DNA of 32,189 nucleotides from Candidatus Scatomorpha intestinavium (GCA_018712985.1 DVGA01000036.1:1-32189), one strand, 5' to 3'; shown: positions 6,313 to 14,812, numbered from the stretch's first letter. Program-made: numbers and translations. The notes: generated from the sequence alone by a model not told the origin.

Positions 6313-8724
6313 TCATATCTCCCCGAAGGCGAAGCGCAGCACCCGCCGCGCTGCGGCCTCCGCCGCAAGGCGCGAGACGCGCCCCGAGCGCAGCGCGAAG
6401 TACACGTCCCTTACCGCCGCGGGCGTTCCTGGCATGATCAGGTCATTCCCCGCCGCGCAGCAGAGCTCGTGCCGGCTGCCGTCGTGGCCCGTGGCGAACC
6501 AGTCCGTCATGACCAGCCCGCCGAAGCCCCACTCGCAGCGGAGGATGCCCGTCAGCAGCTCCCGGTTGTTCGGCGCGTAGACCCCGTTCACAAGGTTGTA
6601 GCTGCTCATCACAGCCTTTGCCCCGCCTTTCTCCACGGCTATGCGGAAGCCCTTCAGATAGAGCTCGCGCAGCGCCCTCTCGCCCACGCGGCTGTCCGAG
6701 CGCGTGCGCTCCGTCTCCGTGTTGTTGCAGGCGAAGTGCTTGATGACGGCGTACCTCCCCTGCCGGGACTGCACCCCGCGGCAGACGGCCGCGGCCATCT
6801 CCCCGCTGAGCAGCGGGTCCTCGGAAAAATACTCGAAGTTCCGCCCGCAGAGCGGCTGCCGGTGCAGGTTCATCGCCGGCGCGAGGTAGAAATTGACGCC
6901 GTACTCCTCCATCTCCGCGGCGACGGCCTCGCCCTGCCGCCGGAGCAGCTCCGTGTCCCAGCTCTGGGCCATCGCGGTCGCGCAGGGCCAGGAGGTAGTG
7001 AACTGGTAATACGTCCTCTTCGGGCTCAGCGCGCGCAGGGCACCCCGCAGCAGCTTCACGGCGCGCGAGCCGTCCAGCGCGGAGGGGATCGCCGGCAGGG
7101 TGTAGGGCTCAAGGCGCGACTCGCGCTTGAGGTTCAGCCCCTGCGGCCCGTCCGCCATTATCAGGTCGCGCGCGCCCTTTTTCAGCAGTATGGCGCTCGT
7201 CCTGCCGCAGGAGCCGAAAACCGTGGCGTGGAAGGGCGGCGTATAGGTCGAGCCCGTTATGATCTCGGCGAGGGCGGCGTCCGAAAGCTGCGCCGCGGCG
7301 GCGTCCACCCTCGCGGAGCGGTACATTTCCGGTTCGGCGTAGCTGTGGCGCAGCGGCTTTATGTCCGCGGCGCTCACGTCCAATATGTCGAGGCCCTCGG
7401 GCAGGACCTCCGCCTCCCGCGCCGGGGGCGCGAGCTGCTCTATGGGCCGCTCTGGCGCGCAGAGCCGCCTGCACCGCTCCGTGACGGCCGGGGCGTCCAG
7501 CTCTATCACCGCCGCGGGGGCGGTGTCGCGCGAATTCCGCCCGAGGCGGAGCACATATCTGCCCTGCTCGAGCACATAGCGGCTGTCGGCGTCGTCATAT
7601 GCGGCGAAATCCCGCAGGTCGAAGCCCAGCTCCACCGAGCAGACGCCGCCGGCGGGCAGCACCGGGGTCTTAGCGAAGGCGGCGAGGGACTGGTACTCCC
7701 GGCCCAGACCGCCCTGCGGCGCACTGAGATAGAGCTGTACCACCTCGCGCCCGGCGCGCCCGCCCGTGTTCTCCGCCAGCGCGCGGACCTTCACGCGCGT
7801 CCCTTCGATCTCCGCCCCGGCGTATTTTATGGCGAAGGACGTGTAGCCCAGCCCGTAGCCGAAGGGGTAGCGCGGCGCTATGCCAACGCTGTCGAACCAG
7901 CGGTAGCCCACGTAAATGCCCTCGCGGTACTCCTCAAACCGCTCGCCGCCGTGCCGCGGCGGGAAATCGCCGAGGCTCTCGGCCCAGGTGTCCGTCAGCC
8001 GCCCGCCTGGCTCCGCCGCGCCGGTGAGCACGTCGAACACCGCGCTGCCCATCTCCATCCCGCCCTGGGAGGCGTAGAGTATCGCGTCGAGGTCCAGCTC
8101 GCCGTCAAAGCCGAGGTCCACCGGCGCACCGGAGTTTATCACGAGCACCACATGCCTGTACATGGACTTCAGGGCCCTCAGGTGCCCCTCCTCGGCGTCC
8201 GTTATGTAGTACCCGCCCTTTTCCGGCAAACGGTCCGCGCTCTCCCCGGCCTGGCGCATCAGGACGTACACGGCCGTGTCCGTCCCCGCGGCGTCCTCCG
8301 CCGTTATCTCCCCGCCCTCGGGCGGGACGAACGGGTGCTGCCAGGCCACGTCGGACTGCTTTGTCAGCGGCACGCCCTTTATCAGCTCGGCTATCTCGCC
8401 GCTCCAGGCCGCGCGCGCGGCGAGGTAGAGCTCGTCGTAGCCGTCCAGCCACATGCCGGTGCTCACGATCCAGCCGCCGTCCAGGAAGCCACGCTCGATG
8501 TTTACGCTGCGCCGCGGGTGCGTGTCCCCGCTGCCCGTGCCGCCGAAGCTCGTGTGCCGCACCCCGGCGCCATAGAGCGCCGCGCGCTCGCCGGACAGGG
8601 GCAGCGCGCCGTTATTCTTCAGCAGCACCATGCCCTCCGCCGCGCACCGGCGGGCGAGGGCCCGGTTGGCCCTCTCAAGCTCCGTCTCTTCCGGGCTTGT
8701 CCGCGCGAATATCTTTTTCCTCAT
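6313..8724 (-). CDS. Glycoside hydrolase family 3 with swapped domain order
   Basis: An 803-residue enzyme, probably a beta-glucosidase or related exo-glycosidase. The order is inverted relative to most GH3 enzymes. The alpha/beta sandwich domain (EGMVLLKNNGALPL near 30-43) comes first, then a fibronectin-III-like domain at about 260-400. The TIM barrel follows at about 490-800, with DGP (525-527), the NLHRQPLCGRNFEYFSEDP region (619-637), KHF (662-664) and TDW, where D741 is the predicted nucleophile. This order is known from some rumen and gut Firmicutes beta-glucosidases. There is no signal peptide, so it should act on imported oligosaccharides or glycosides. It follows the small lipoprotein gene by six bases and is last in the operon. 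Confidence 0.93.
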   Translation of the reverse strand: MRKKIFARTSPEETELERANRALARRCAAEGMVLLKNNGALPLSGERAALYGAGVRHTSFGGTGSGDTHPRRSVNIERGFLDGGWIVSTGMWLDGYDELYLAARAAWSGEIAELIKGVPLTKQSDVAWQHPFVPPEGGEITAEDAAGTDTAVYVLMRQAGESADRLPEKGGYYITDAEEGHLRALKSMYRHVVLVINSGAPVDLGFDGELDLDAILYASQGGMEMGSAVFDVLTGAAEPGGRLTDTWAESLGDFPPRHGGERFEEYREGIYVGYRWFDSVGIAPRYPFGYGLGYTSFAIKYAGAEIEGTRVKVRALAENTGGRAGREVVQLYLSAPQGGLGREYQSLAAFAKTPVLPAGGVCSVELGFDLRDFAAYDDADSRYVLEQGRYVLRLGRNSRDTAPAAVIELDAPAVTERCRRLCAPERPIEQLAPPAREAEVLPEGLDILDVSAADIKPLRHSYAEPEMYRSARVDAAAAQLSDAALAEIITGSTYTPPFHATVFGSCGRTSAILLKKGARDLIMADGPQGLNLKRESRLEPYTLPAIPSALDGSRAVKLLRGALRALSPKRTYYQFTTSWPCATAMAQSWDTELLRRQGEAVAAEMEEYGVNFYLAPAMNLHRQPLCGRNFEYFSEDPLLSGEMAAAVCRGVQSRQGRYAVIKHFACNNTETERTRSDSRVGERALRELYLKGFRIAVEKGGAKAVMSSYNLVNGVYAPNNRELLTGILRCEWGFGGLVMTDWFATGHDGSRHELCCAAGNDLIMPGTPAAVRDVYFALRSGRVSRLAAEAAARRVLRFAFGEI

Positions 8725-8730
8725 ACCAGA

Positions 8731-9138
8731 TTACGTCCCTTCCGTCAGTGCCTGGCGCTCCATTGCGCCAAAATAACTGTCAAACTCCTCTATGCACTCC
8801 GGCGCGGCGGAATACGCCTCCCCGCCGAGGCTGCAAACCGGGAATGTCAGCGTCAGCTCACCTTCCCCGTAAAACGTGACGGACACCGATGCCGCGCCGG
8901 GCTCGGAGACGTCGGCCTCGCCGTCCCGCCGGAGCTCGATCCCCGCCGCGGTGCCGATGAGGGCGGCGATTTCGCCGGCGTCCTCTATTATGACCGTCTC
9001 CCCATGGCCCCGGAGCTCCGCGCGCGTCACGTTTTCCGGCACGAGCGGGGCGATGTCGATTTCCCCCTCCCCCTGCGCGCCGCAGGCGGAGAGGAACATC
9101 AGCGCGAGCAGCATCGCGGCAGCCGCCGCTTTCTTCAC
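8731..9138 (-). CDS. Small predicted lipoprotein
   Basis: A 135-residue protein with a lipoprotein signal ending in LSAC (C19). The start is GTG, with AGGAGG eight bases upstream, inside the last bases of the intergenic gap after the MutS-like gene. The mature domain is about 115 residues and has no known catalytic residues. It shows the pattern VTxAE, DAGE, SV-x-F, GE and GEAY in the same order as the extracytoplasmic part of the anti-sigma factor at 14813-15703, so both may share a domain. It lies 14 bases after the MutS-like gene and six before the GH3 gene. Function unknown. Confidence 0.78.
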   Translation of the reverse strand: MKKAAAAAMLLALMFLSACGAQGEGEIDIAPLVPENVTRAELRGHGETVIIEDAGEIAALIGTAAGIELRRDGEADVSEPGAASVSVTFYGEGELTLTFPVCSLGGEAYSAAPECIEEFDSYFGAMERQALTEGT

Positions 9139-9152
9139 AGTCTGTGCCTCCT

Positions 9153-10769
9153 TTATTTATCTTTTTCCTTCTCTGTCCAGGCCCCGGTTTCCAGGAACCG
9201 CCTTGCCCTCGCGTCCGCGCGGGCGGTCAGAGCGTCCCCGAGCCCCATGAGCGAGAGCAGCTTTATCGCGTTCCGCGTCTCCGAGCGCCCCGGCCGCGCG
9301 CGGTAGTCGAACGCCATCTCCCCGCCCTCTATGTGCTCCTCAAAGTGCAACAGGGAAAAGCTCCCCGCCAGCAGCGCGCAGAGCTCGGCGTCGTGCGTCG
9401 CGGCAAGGCAGAGGCACCCCCGCCGCTCGATCTCCGCGAGTATCTCGCAGGCGGCCGCTATGCGCTCGGTCGTGTTCGTACCGCGCAGCACCTCGTCGAG
9501 CGCGCAGAATATCCGCGCCCCAGGCCGCTCCGCCGCGTCGAGTATGCGCTTCACGGCGCGGATCTCGGCCATGTAGTAGCTCTCGCCGGAGAGCACGTCG
9601 TCGCTGAGCGCCATGGAGGTGTACAGCCGGAACGGCTCGCCCCTCCAGCTCTCCCCGGGGCAGGTGCATATGCACTGGGAAAACAGCGCGGCTATCATCG
9701 CCGTGCGGAGATAGGTGCTCTTGCCCGAGGCGTTCGAGCCCGTTATCAGCACGCAGCGTCCCCCGTCGAGGCCGTTCGGCACGGCGGAGCGGAGCAGTGG
9801 ATGGACAAGCCCGCGTCCCACCGCACCGCGCACGTCGCCGGAGTAGTCGATTTCCGGGTCGCAGCAGCGCTCCGCCCTCCGCCTGTAGGAGGCGACGGCG
9901 ATGAAGGCGTCCAGCGAGCCGAGGCTTTCAAAAACCGTGAGCAGCTCGCCGCCCAGGCCGCCGAGCCGTGTCTTCAGGTATTCATACATGATCAGGTCGA
10001 GCAGGAAGAGGGAGCTGAGCAAATCCCCCGCGTCGCTGCCCCCGCTGCGGGACACCCCGCCGGTGCGCAGCAGCGGCTTCATCCGCCCGAGGGCCTCATA
10101 CGCCTCGCCAAGCAGGGCGTCGAGGCGCGGGCTGCCCAGTTTTTTCAGCTTTTTTACGGCGAACGCCATGGAGACGCTGAAATTCACGGCGTCGAAGTCC
10201 GCCTGCACCCTCCGGAGCGTTACCTCCCTGAGCATGGCGTTGAAGCTGAACAGCGCTATCGTCAGCAGCAGCGCCCTCGCCCCAAAGAACGCCGCGAGCA
10301 GGGGCGAGAGGGCGAACGCGAGCGCGAGCAGGATATATACGCCGAGCAGCATGCCGCGGTGGACACCCGGGTTGAAAACCCGCTCCACGTCCGCCCGGCG
10401 GAAGCGCCCAAGCCGCGCGAGGATATACTGCGCCTTCAGCCGGCCCTCCTCGTCTTCCTCGGCGAAGGAGATGAAGGCCCTTCTCCGGGCGAATTCCCGC
10501 TCCGTCATTGCCGGAGCGTGCAGGATGTGATAGAGATACTCCTCCCCCGGGGTGGACTGCGTAGAATTCAGCATTTTGAACAGCCTGTCGCCGTCCAAAT
10601 CGTAGTACGTGATCCCGTCGACGTACTCCCCCTTCCGCCGCTCACGGATGTAGCGGTGGAATTCGCCTATCAAATCCATGTCCCCGGGCGAGTAGTTTAC
10701 CTCACTCTCCCTGCCGTATTCCCTCGCAAGCCGCCGGAGCAGCCTGCGCCTGGTCTCATAAATCAGCAT
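9153..10769 (-). CDS. Membrane-associated MutS-like ATPase
   Basis: A 538-residue protein with a MutS-type ABC ATPase at the C-terminus: Walker A GSNASGKST (344-352), signature-like SDDVLSGESYY (from about 389), Walker B with D425-E426, and the switch ATHD (457-460). The DNA mismatch-recognition domains of MutS are absent. A hydrophobic stretch at about 140-180 predicts one or two membrane segments. This architecture is known among uncharacterised MutS-family proteins of Firmicutes and is unlikely to do mismatch repair. I chose the ATG at 10769, which has GGGAGG five bases upstream, over the in-frame ATG at 10823 that overlaps the acetyltransferase deeply. It overlaps the upstream gene by 14 bases. 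Confidence 0.85.
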   Translation of the reverse strand: MLIYETRRRLLRRLAREYGRESEVNYSPGDMDLIGEFHRYIRERRKGEYVDGITYYDLDGDRLFKMLNSTQSTPGEEYLYHILHAPAMTEREFARRRAFISFAEEDEEGRLKAQYILARLGRFRRADVERVFNPGVHRGMLLGVYILLALAFALSPLLAAFFGARALLLTIALFSFNAMLREVTLRRVQADFDAVNFSVSMAFAVKKLKKLGSPRLDALLGEAYEALGRMKPLLRTGGVSRSGGSDAGDLLSSLFLLDLIMYEYLKTRLGGLGGELLTVFESLGSLDAFIAVASYRRRAERCCDPEIDYSGDVRGAVGRGLVHPLLRSAVPNGLDGGRCVLITGSNASGKSTYLRTAMIAALFSQCICTCPGESWRGEPFRLYTSMALSDDVLSGESYYMAEIRAVKRILDAAERPGARIFCALDEVLRGTNTTERIAAACEILAEIERRGCLCLAATHDAELCALLAGSFSLLHFEEHIEGGEMAFDYRARPGRSETRNAIKLLSLMGLGDALTARADARARRFLETGAWTEKEKDK

Positions 10770-11475
10770 CTTGCCCTCCCGCGGCCAGATATGCGGCGTA
10801 TTCCCTGCGCCGCGAATAGCCAAGCCCCTCCGCCAGGGCGGCGGAGACAGCGGTGTGCGCGTCCCACTCGGGGTACAGCCCCCGCTCGAGGCAGCCGGCG
10901 ATATACCTCGCCGCGCAGCAGCGGGCCAGTCCGCGCCGGCGCATGTCCGGGCGGGTGTCCACCTCTATCTCAACGCCGCCGCGGCTCCTGGCATACGCCG
11001 CCGCACCCGCGCAGAGCTCCCCGCCGCTCAGCAGCACAAAGCCCTCGTAATTTTCGCCCACGTGCCCCGGGGCGAGGTCGCGGCTCCACTCCTCCGCGCG
11101 GCAGAGCGCGGCCATTTCGCCGTCCAGCCGACGCAGCTCAAATCCCGGCGGCGCGGCGCCAAGTTTCCTGAGCCGCGGCAGCTCCTCCGGCCCCGGCGCG
11201 GCTCCGAAGGCATAGCGCGTGAAGCGCCTCGCGCCGGGCGCGGTGCGCTCTATGGCCGCGGCCCACGCCGCCGTCTGCGGCACGAGTATCGCGGCGGCGC
11301 AGCCTGAGAGCAGATCTCCGTCCGCCTCCCCGGCGAAAAAGGCGAAGTCGCCTATCTCCGCCGCCGCGGAGCGGCCCGACGCGGAAGCGCGCACCCGGCC
11401 CATCGTCCCCTCGAGGCAGGCCGCGGCAATCACTCCGCCGAAGCCTCCGAAGAGCCCCTTCAGTTCATTTCCCAA
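10756..11475 (-). CDS. GNAT-type acetyltransferase
   Basis: A 239-residue protein. The acetyl-CoA loop RRRGLA is at about 179-184, preceded by an acidic beta-strand (EIEVDTRPD), and it is followed by PEWDAH and LAEGLGY, a pattern of the GNAT_acetyltran group (PF12746, from memory). The N-terminal region with MGRV and GDFAFFAGE also fits that group. The start is taken as TTG at 11475, with AGAGG seven bases upstream; it overlaps the mnmE stop by 11 bases. The first in-frame ATG would cut into the conserved N-terminal region. The substrate is unknown. Confidence 0.8.
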   Translation of the reverse strand: MGNELKGLFGGFGGVIAAACLEGTMGRVRASASGRSAAAEIGDFAFFAGEADGDLLSGCAAAILVPQTAAWAAAIERTAPGARRFTRYAFGAAPGPEELPRLRKLGAAPPGFELRRLDGEMAALCRAEEWSRDLAPGHVGENYEGFVLLSGGELCAGAAAYARSRGGVEIEVDTRPDMRRRGLARCCAARYIAGCLERGLYPEWDAHTAVSAALAEGLGYSRRREYAAYLAAGGQDADL

Positions 11476-12832
11476 CGCAGTACCTCTCAAAAATCCTGTC
11501 CACCACATCCTCGCGGACCGTCCTGCCCGTCAGCTCGCCGAGGGCGGAGAGCGCGTCCTCCGCGCCGGTCAGCACGGCGTCCGGCGTCAGCCCGGAGGTG
11601 AGGGCGTCAAGCGCCGCCTCCACCGAGCCGAGCGCGCGCCGCGCCGCCTCCGCCTGACGGGCGTTTGTGAGTATCTCGCCCGCCGGGGCCGCCGGGGAGG
11701 GGAACAATCGCGCTATGGCGGCGCAGAGCCCGTCCACCCCCTCGAGCGTCCTCGAGCTCAGCTCCACCACCGCGTTGAACCCCCCGCCCAAATCCGCGGC
11801 GGAGAGCGCGGCGGGCAGATCCCGCTTGCTGATAACGGCAATGGCCCGCTTAGCAGCGCGGGCGGCGGCGAGCGTCTCTTCATCCTCCTCCGTCAGTGGC
11901 GCCGAGCCGTCGAACACGGCTATAACGAGCTCCGCGCCCTCCGCGGCGGAGCGGGCGCGCTCCACGCCGAGGCGCTCGGCCTCGCCCTCCGCCTCGCGCA
12001 GCCCGGCCGTGTCCGTCAGCCGGACGGTCACGCCGCCGAGGACGGCCTTTTCCTCTATCGTGTCCCGGGTCGTGCCCGGCATATTTGTCACTATCGCGCG
12101 CTCATAGCCGAGCAGCGCGTTCATCAGCGAGCTCTTCCCGGCGTTCGGCCGGCCTATCAGCGCGGCGCGCACGCCCTCGCGCAGTATCCGCCCGCGCTCA
12201 AAGGTGCCGAGGATGCGCCGCAGCTCCTCCGCCGCTGAGGAGAGCGCAATGCGGCACTCCTCAGCCTCAAAGGGCTCTATGTCCTCGTCCGGATAGTCCA
12301 GCACGGCCCCGAAGTGCGCCTCGAGGTCGAGCAGCGAGGAGTAGACCGCGCCGATCCTGCGGCTGAGCGCGCCGCCGAGCTGGCCCACTGCGTTTTCCGC
12401 CCCCGCGGCGGTCTCTGCCTCTATGATGTCTATGACGGCCTCGGCCTGGACAAGGTCCATGCGCCCGTTCAAAAACGCCCGGCGGGTAAACTCCCCAGGC
12501 AGCGCCTGGCGCGCCCCGGCGGCGAAGAGGGCGTCGAGCGCCTCGCGCAGCACGGCCGGCGAGCCGTGGCACTGCAGCTCCGCCGTGTCCTCGCCGGTGT
12601 AGCTGTGCGGCGCACGGCTTATGGTGGCAAGGCAGATGTCGATCGCCGCGCCGCGCCTGCCGCTGAGCGTGCCGTAGACCAGCTTCCTGTCCGCGTGGGC
12701 GGAAAGGCGCTTCCCGTCCGCCGGGGAAAAGACCCGCTCCGCGGCGGCTATGGCCTCCGGCCCCGAAATCCGCACTATCCCTATGGCCGTCACCGCCGTC
12801 CCGGTGGCTATGGCCGCTATCGTGTCGTTCAT
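11465..12832 (-). CDS. mnmE: tRNA uridine-5-carboxymethylaminomethyl modification GTPase MnmE
   Basis: A 455-residue protein, normal for the family. With MnmG it modifies the wobble uridine of certain tRNAs. The N-terminal tetrahydrofolate-binding domain is at about 1-120. The G domain shows GRPNAGKS (227-234), TTRDT (254-258) and DTAG (274-277); the G4 motif is SKRD (335-338) in place of the usual NKxD. The C-terminus is YCVGK with the conserved cysteine at 452 (family form CxGK). A GGGAGGG precedes the ATG. It opens a five-gene minus-strand run, and the neighbours usually found with it in Firmicutes (jag, mnmG, rsmG) are absent from this window. Confidence 0.97.
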   Translation of the reverse strand: MNDTIAAIATGTAVTAIGIVRISGPEAIAAAERVFSPADGKRLSAHADRKLVYGTLSGRRGAAIDICLATISRAPHSYTGEDTAELQCHGSPAVLREALDALFAAGARQALPGEFTRRAFLNGRMDLVQAEAVIDIIEAETAAGAENAVGQLGGALSRRIGAVYSSLLDLEAHFGAVLDYPDEDIEPFEAEECRIALSSAAEELRRILGTFERGRILREGVRAALIGRPNAGKSSLMNALLGYERAIVTNMPGTTRDTIEEKAVLGGVTVRLTDTAGLREAEGEAERLGVERARSAAEGAELVIAVFDGSAPLTEEDEETLAAARAAKRAIAVISKRDLPAALSAADLGGGFNAVVELSSRTLEGVDGLCAAIARLFPSPAAPAGEILTNARQAEAARRALGSVEAALDALTSGLTPDAVLTGAEDALSALGELTGRTVREDVVDRIFERYCVGK

Positions 12833-12872
12833 GCTGCCCTCCCTGATTCAAAAAAGGCCCGATACTGCAAAA

Positions 12873-12903
12873 GGAGCCGGCGCGCGGCCGGCTCCCCGTT
12901 TTT
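12873..12903 (-). terminator. Terminator after the SLH-domain gene
   Basis: A 9-bp stem (GGAGCCGGC 12873-12881 with 12887-12895), loop of five, just downstream of the SLH-protein stop on the minus strand, followed there by TTTT. The plus strand also has TTTTT after it, so it could work both ways. No promoter for mnmE was recognised between it and 12832. Confidence 0.75.
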
Positions 12904-12909
12904 GTGTGT

Positions 12910-13944
12910 TCAGCCGAGGCTGACGGACACGCGCTCACCGGAATCGAACATCCGGACGGCGATTGCCGCGACCTCGGAGCGCTTTATCCCGCTCTCCGGC
13001 AGGAAATAGCCCTCCGCGTTCGAGCCGTTGAGTATGCCCGCGCGGTAGAAGGCGTAAATCGCCGCCGCGCCCTCGTCACCAGCGGCAACGTCTGGTATAG
13101 CGCCGTCGGCCACGGAATTTATTGCGGCGTATTCCGCCGCGGGCAGCGCGTTGTAGAAGAGCGCCACATAGTCCCTGCGGCTTATCGCGGAGTTCAGCTC
13201 CGAGGCGCTCATCTCCGCGTACTCCGCGCCGGCCACGCCGTTTTCAAGCGCGTAGTCGAGGAAGGTGGAGTACCACTCCGGGTCCGCGCCGTTTTCGAGC
13301 GTGACCTCCCCCTCGTAATAGAGCTGGTGCATGCATGCGGCGATCTTTACGGCCTGCGCCACGGTGAAGCTGCCCTCCGGCGAGAAGGTCGTTGCGTTCA
13401 TGCCGTCTATCAGCCCGAGCCGCACCGCGGCGTAGACATAGCCGCTGTACCACTCTCCCGCGGGCACATCGGTGAATTCCGGGACATATTCTATGACCTC
13501 ATACGCCCCGCTCACGGAAAAGGAGCTCGTGCCGGAGGAGGTCACAACGGCGTCGCAGCCCTCGCAGGCTATATAAAGCTGCCCGAGGTTGAACCGCCCG
13601 TTTCCGGCCTCGCCGCCGACGGTGGCGTTCACGAGCGCGCCGGCGTTCAGCGCAACCGCAGCCGAGCCGGAGGTGAGCACTGCCGAGGCCCCCTCGCGCA
13701 GGCGCAGCGCCTCGCCGTTCGAGAGCGTCACGCTGCGGGTGCCGGACACCCCGGCCTGGAGCGCGGATTCATACACCTTCCCGAGCTCGGTTTCCGCGGC
13801 CCCGGCCGCCTCGTCCACAAGGTTTTCCGCCCAGCTCTCCGCGTAGTCCCGGGAGACCAGCGGGTCGCCCGCCCCGCCCGCGGCGGAGGCGGAAACGCCG
13901 AGCAGTGCCGCTGCCAAAAGCAGCGTAAGGATACGTTTGAACAA
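12910..13944 (-). CDS. SLH-domain surface protein
   Basis: A 344-residue exported protein. A signal peptide spans about 1-22 (cleavage after SASA). The N-terminal half is Ala, Gly and Ser rich and unrecognised. The C-terminal half has three S-layer homology-like repeats, at about 157-205 (FTDVPAGEWYSGYVYAAV), 222-268 and 283-333. SLH repeats usually bind pyruvylated wall polymers. The start is TTG at 13944 with GAGGTAGG just upstream; no other good start is near. It begins nine bases after the rex stop, so it is probably transcribed with rex, and a terminator follows it. Confidence 0.85.
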   Translation of the reverse strand: MFKRILTLLLAAALLGVSASAAGGAGDPLVSRDYAESWAENLVDEAAGAAETELGKVYESALQAGVSGTRSVTLSNGEALRLREGASAVLTSGSAAVALNAGALVNATVGGEAGNGRFNLGQLYIACEGCDAVVTSSGTSSFSVSGAYEVIEYVPEFTDVPAGEWYSGYVYAAVRLGLIDGMNATTFSPEGSFTVAQAVKIAACMHQLYYEGEVTLENGADPEWYSTFLDYALENGVAGAEYAEMSASELNSAISRRDYVALFYNALPAAEYAAINSVADGAIPDVAAGDEGAAAIYAFYRAGILNGSNAEGYFLPESGIKRSEVAAIAVRMFDSGERVSVSLG

Positions 13945-13953
13945 GGGCCTACC

Positions 13954-14619
13954 TCATTTGTCCTTTCCCGCCTCGGCTGCCGCCTTGGCGTCTATGCTCT
14001 CGGACAGGTAGTAGCCAAGGGCAAGCAGGCTGTCCGAAAAATGTATGTTCTCGACTATCACGCCCGGTCCCACGTCGAGCTCCACGTTCGTGAAGTTCCA
14101 GATGGAGCGGACGCCGAGCTCCTGCAGGTCGTGCGCTGCGCGGTTTGCCATCACCTTCGGCACGGAGAGGACCGCCACGTCCACCGGCCCCTGCTCGAAG
14201 GCGCCCGGCAGTTCGGATATGTCGTGGATCATAATGCCGCCGATGCTCGTGCCGACCAGTTCCGGCCTGACATCATAGGCGGAGGCTATGTGGAAGCCGT
14301 ACTGCTCGAAGCAGAAGTTCTCTATGAGCGCGCGGCCTATGTTGCCGACGCCCACGAGCACCGCGGAAAAATGCCTGTTCATGCCAAGGATGGAGGCGAT
14401 CTCGCCCCTCAGCGCGGTGACGTTATAGCCGTAGCCCTGCTGGCCGAACTCGCCGAAGCAGCTGAAGTCCTGGCGTATCTGGGAGGAGGTGAGGCCCATT
14501 TGCCGTCCCAGCTCGCCGGAGGAGATGCGGTCCACTCCCGCGCTGCGGAGCTCGTCGAGCTTGCGCAGATATCTTGGCAGCCGGCGGATAACGTTATTGG
14601 ATACCCTTGCCTGTTTCAT
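13954..14619 (-). CDS. rex: Redox-sensing transcriptional repressor Rex
   Basis: A 221-residue protein. The N-terminal winged helix carries TSSQIRQDFSCFGEFGQQG (about 44-62), the typical Rex DNA-binding signature, and the C-terminal Rossmann domain has GVGNIG (about 89-94) for NADH. Rex represses fermentation and respiration genes when NADH is low. The ATG has AGGTGAG upstream. The gene has a strong promoter overlapped by a palindrome, which suggests autoregulation, although the palindrome is not a standard Rex box. The SLH gene follows nine bases on. Confidence 0.97.
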   Translation of the reverse strand: MKQARVSNNVIRRLPRYLRKLDELRSAGVDRISSGELGRQMGLTSSQIRQDFSCFGEFGQQGYGYNVTALRGEIASILGMNRHFSAVLVGVGNIGRALIENFCFEQYGFHIASAYDVRPELVGTSIGGIMIHDISELPGAFEQGPVDVAVLSVPKVMANRAAHDLQELGVRSIWNFTNVELDVGPGVIVENIHFSDSLLALGYYLSESIDAKAAAEAGKDK

Positions 14620-14688
14620 GGATCATCTCACCTGTTCCTGACGCTTATAAATGTCCAAACGTGCGCGGCGGCGCTCGCTGCACACATT

Positions 14689-14708
14689 GTGGTAGAATAT
14701 TATACCAC
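14689..14708. promoter_or_regulatory. Palindromic operator candidate on rex promoter
   Basis: A 20-bp inverted repeat with arms GTGGTA and TACCAC. The AAT/ATT bases inside also pair and only one base pair fails. It covers the -10 box of the rex promoter. It resembles no standard Rex box, so the bound regulator is uncertain. Confidence 0.5.
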
Positions 14709-14727
14709 GGGAAACAGGCGGTTTCAA
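14699..14727 (-). promoter_or_regulatory. rex promoter
   Basis: On the minus strand TTGAAA (14727-14722), a 17-base spacer and a perfect TATAAT (14704-14699). It predicts a leader of about 70 bases before the rex ATG at 14619. Confidence 0.75.
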
Positions 14728-14756
14728 GCACATTTTCCGGTATGTTGAGCGGTAAA

Positions 14757-14796
14757 AACCCCCTTTTTGCACCGCGGACGGCGCAAAAAGGGGGTT
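14757..14796 (-). terminator. Terminator after the anti-sigma gene
   Basis: A perfect 14-bp stem (14757-14770 with 14783-14796) with a 12-base loop. On the minus strand it ends in a run of T directly after the stem. It separates the trmB-to-anti-sigma operon from the rex promoter. Confidence 0.85.
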
Positions 14797-14812
14797 ATGA
14801 TCCATTAGAGCT

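Noticed and set aside
6280-9306. Open frame of about 1000 codons opposite the GH3 and lipoprotein genes
   Set aside because: Rich in Arg, His, Pro and Ala with no domain, and exactly antisense to a complete GH3 gene. It is a GC-driven shadow.
14689-14708. Calling the rex palindrome a canonical Rex box
   Set aside because: Arms GTGGTA/TACCAC do not fit the known Rex consensus forms; kept only as an unspecified operator candidate.
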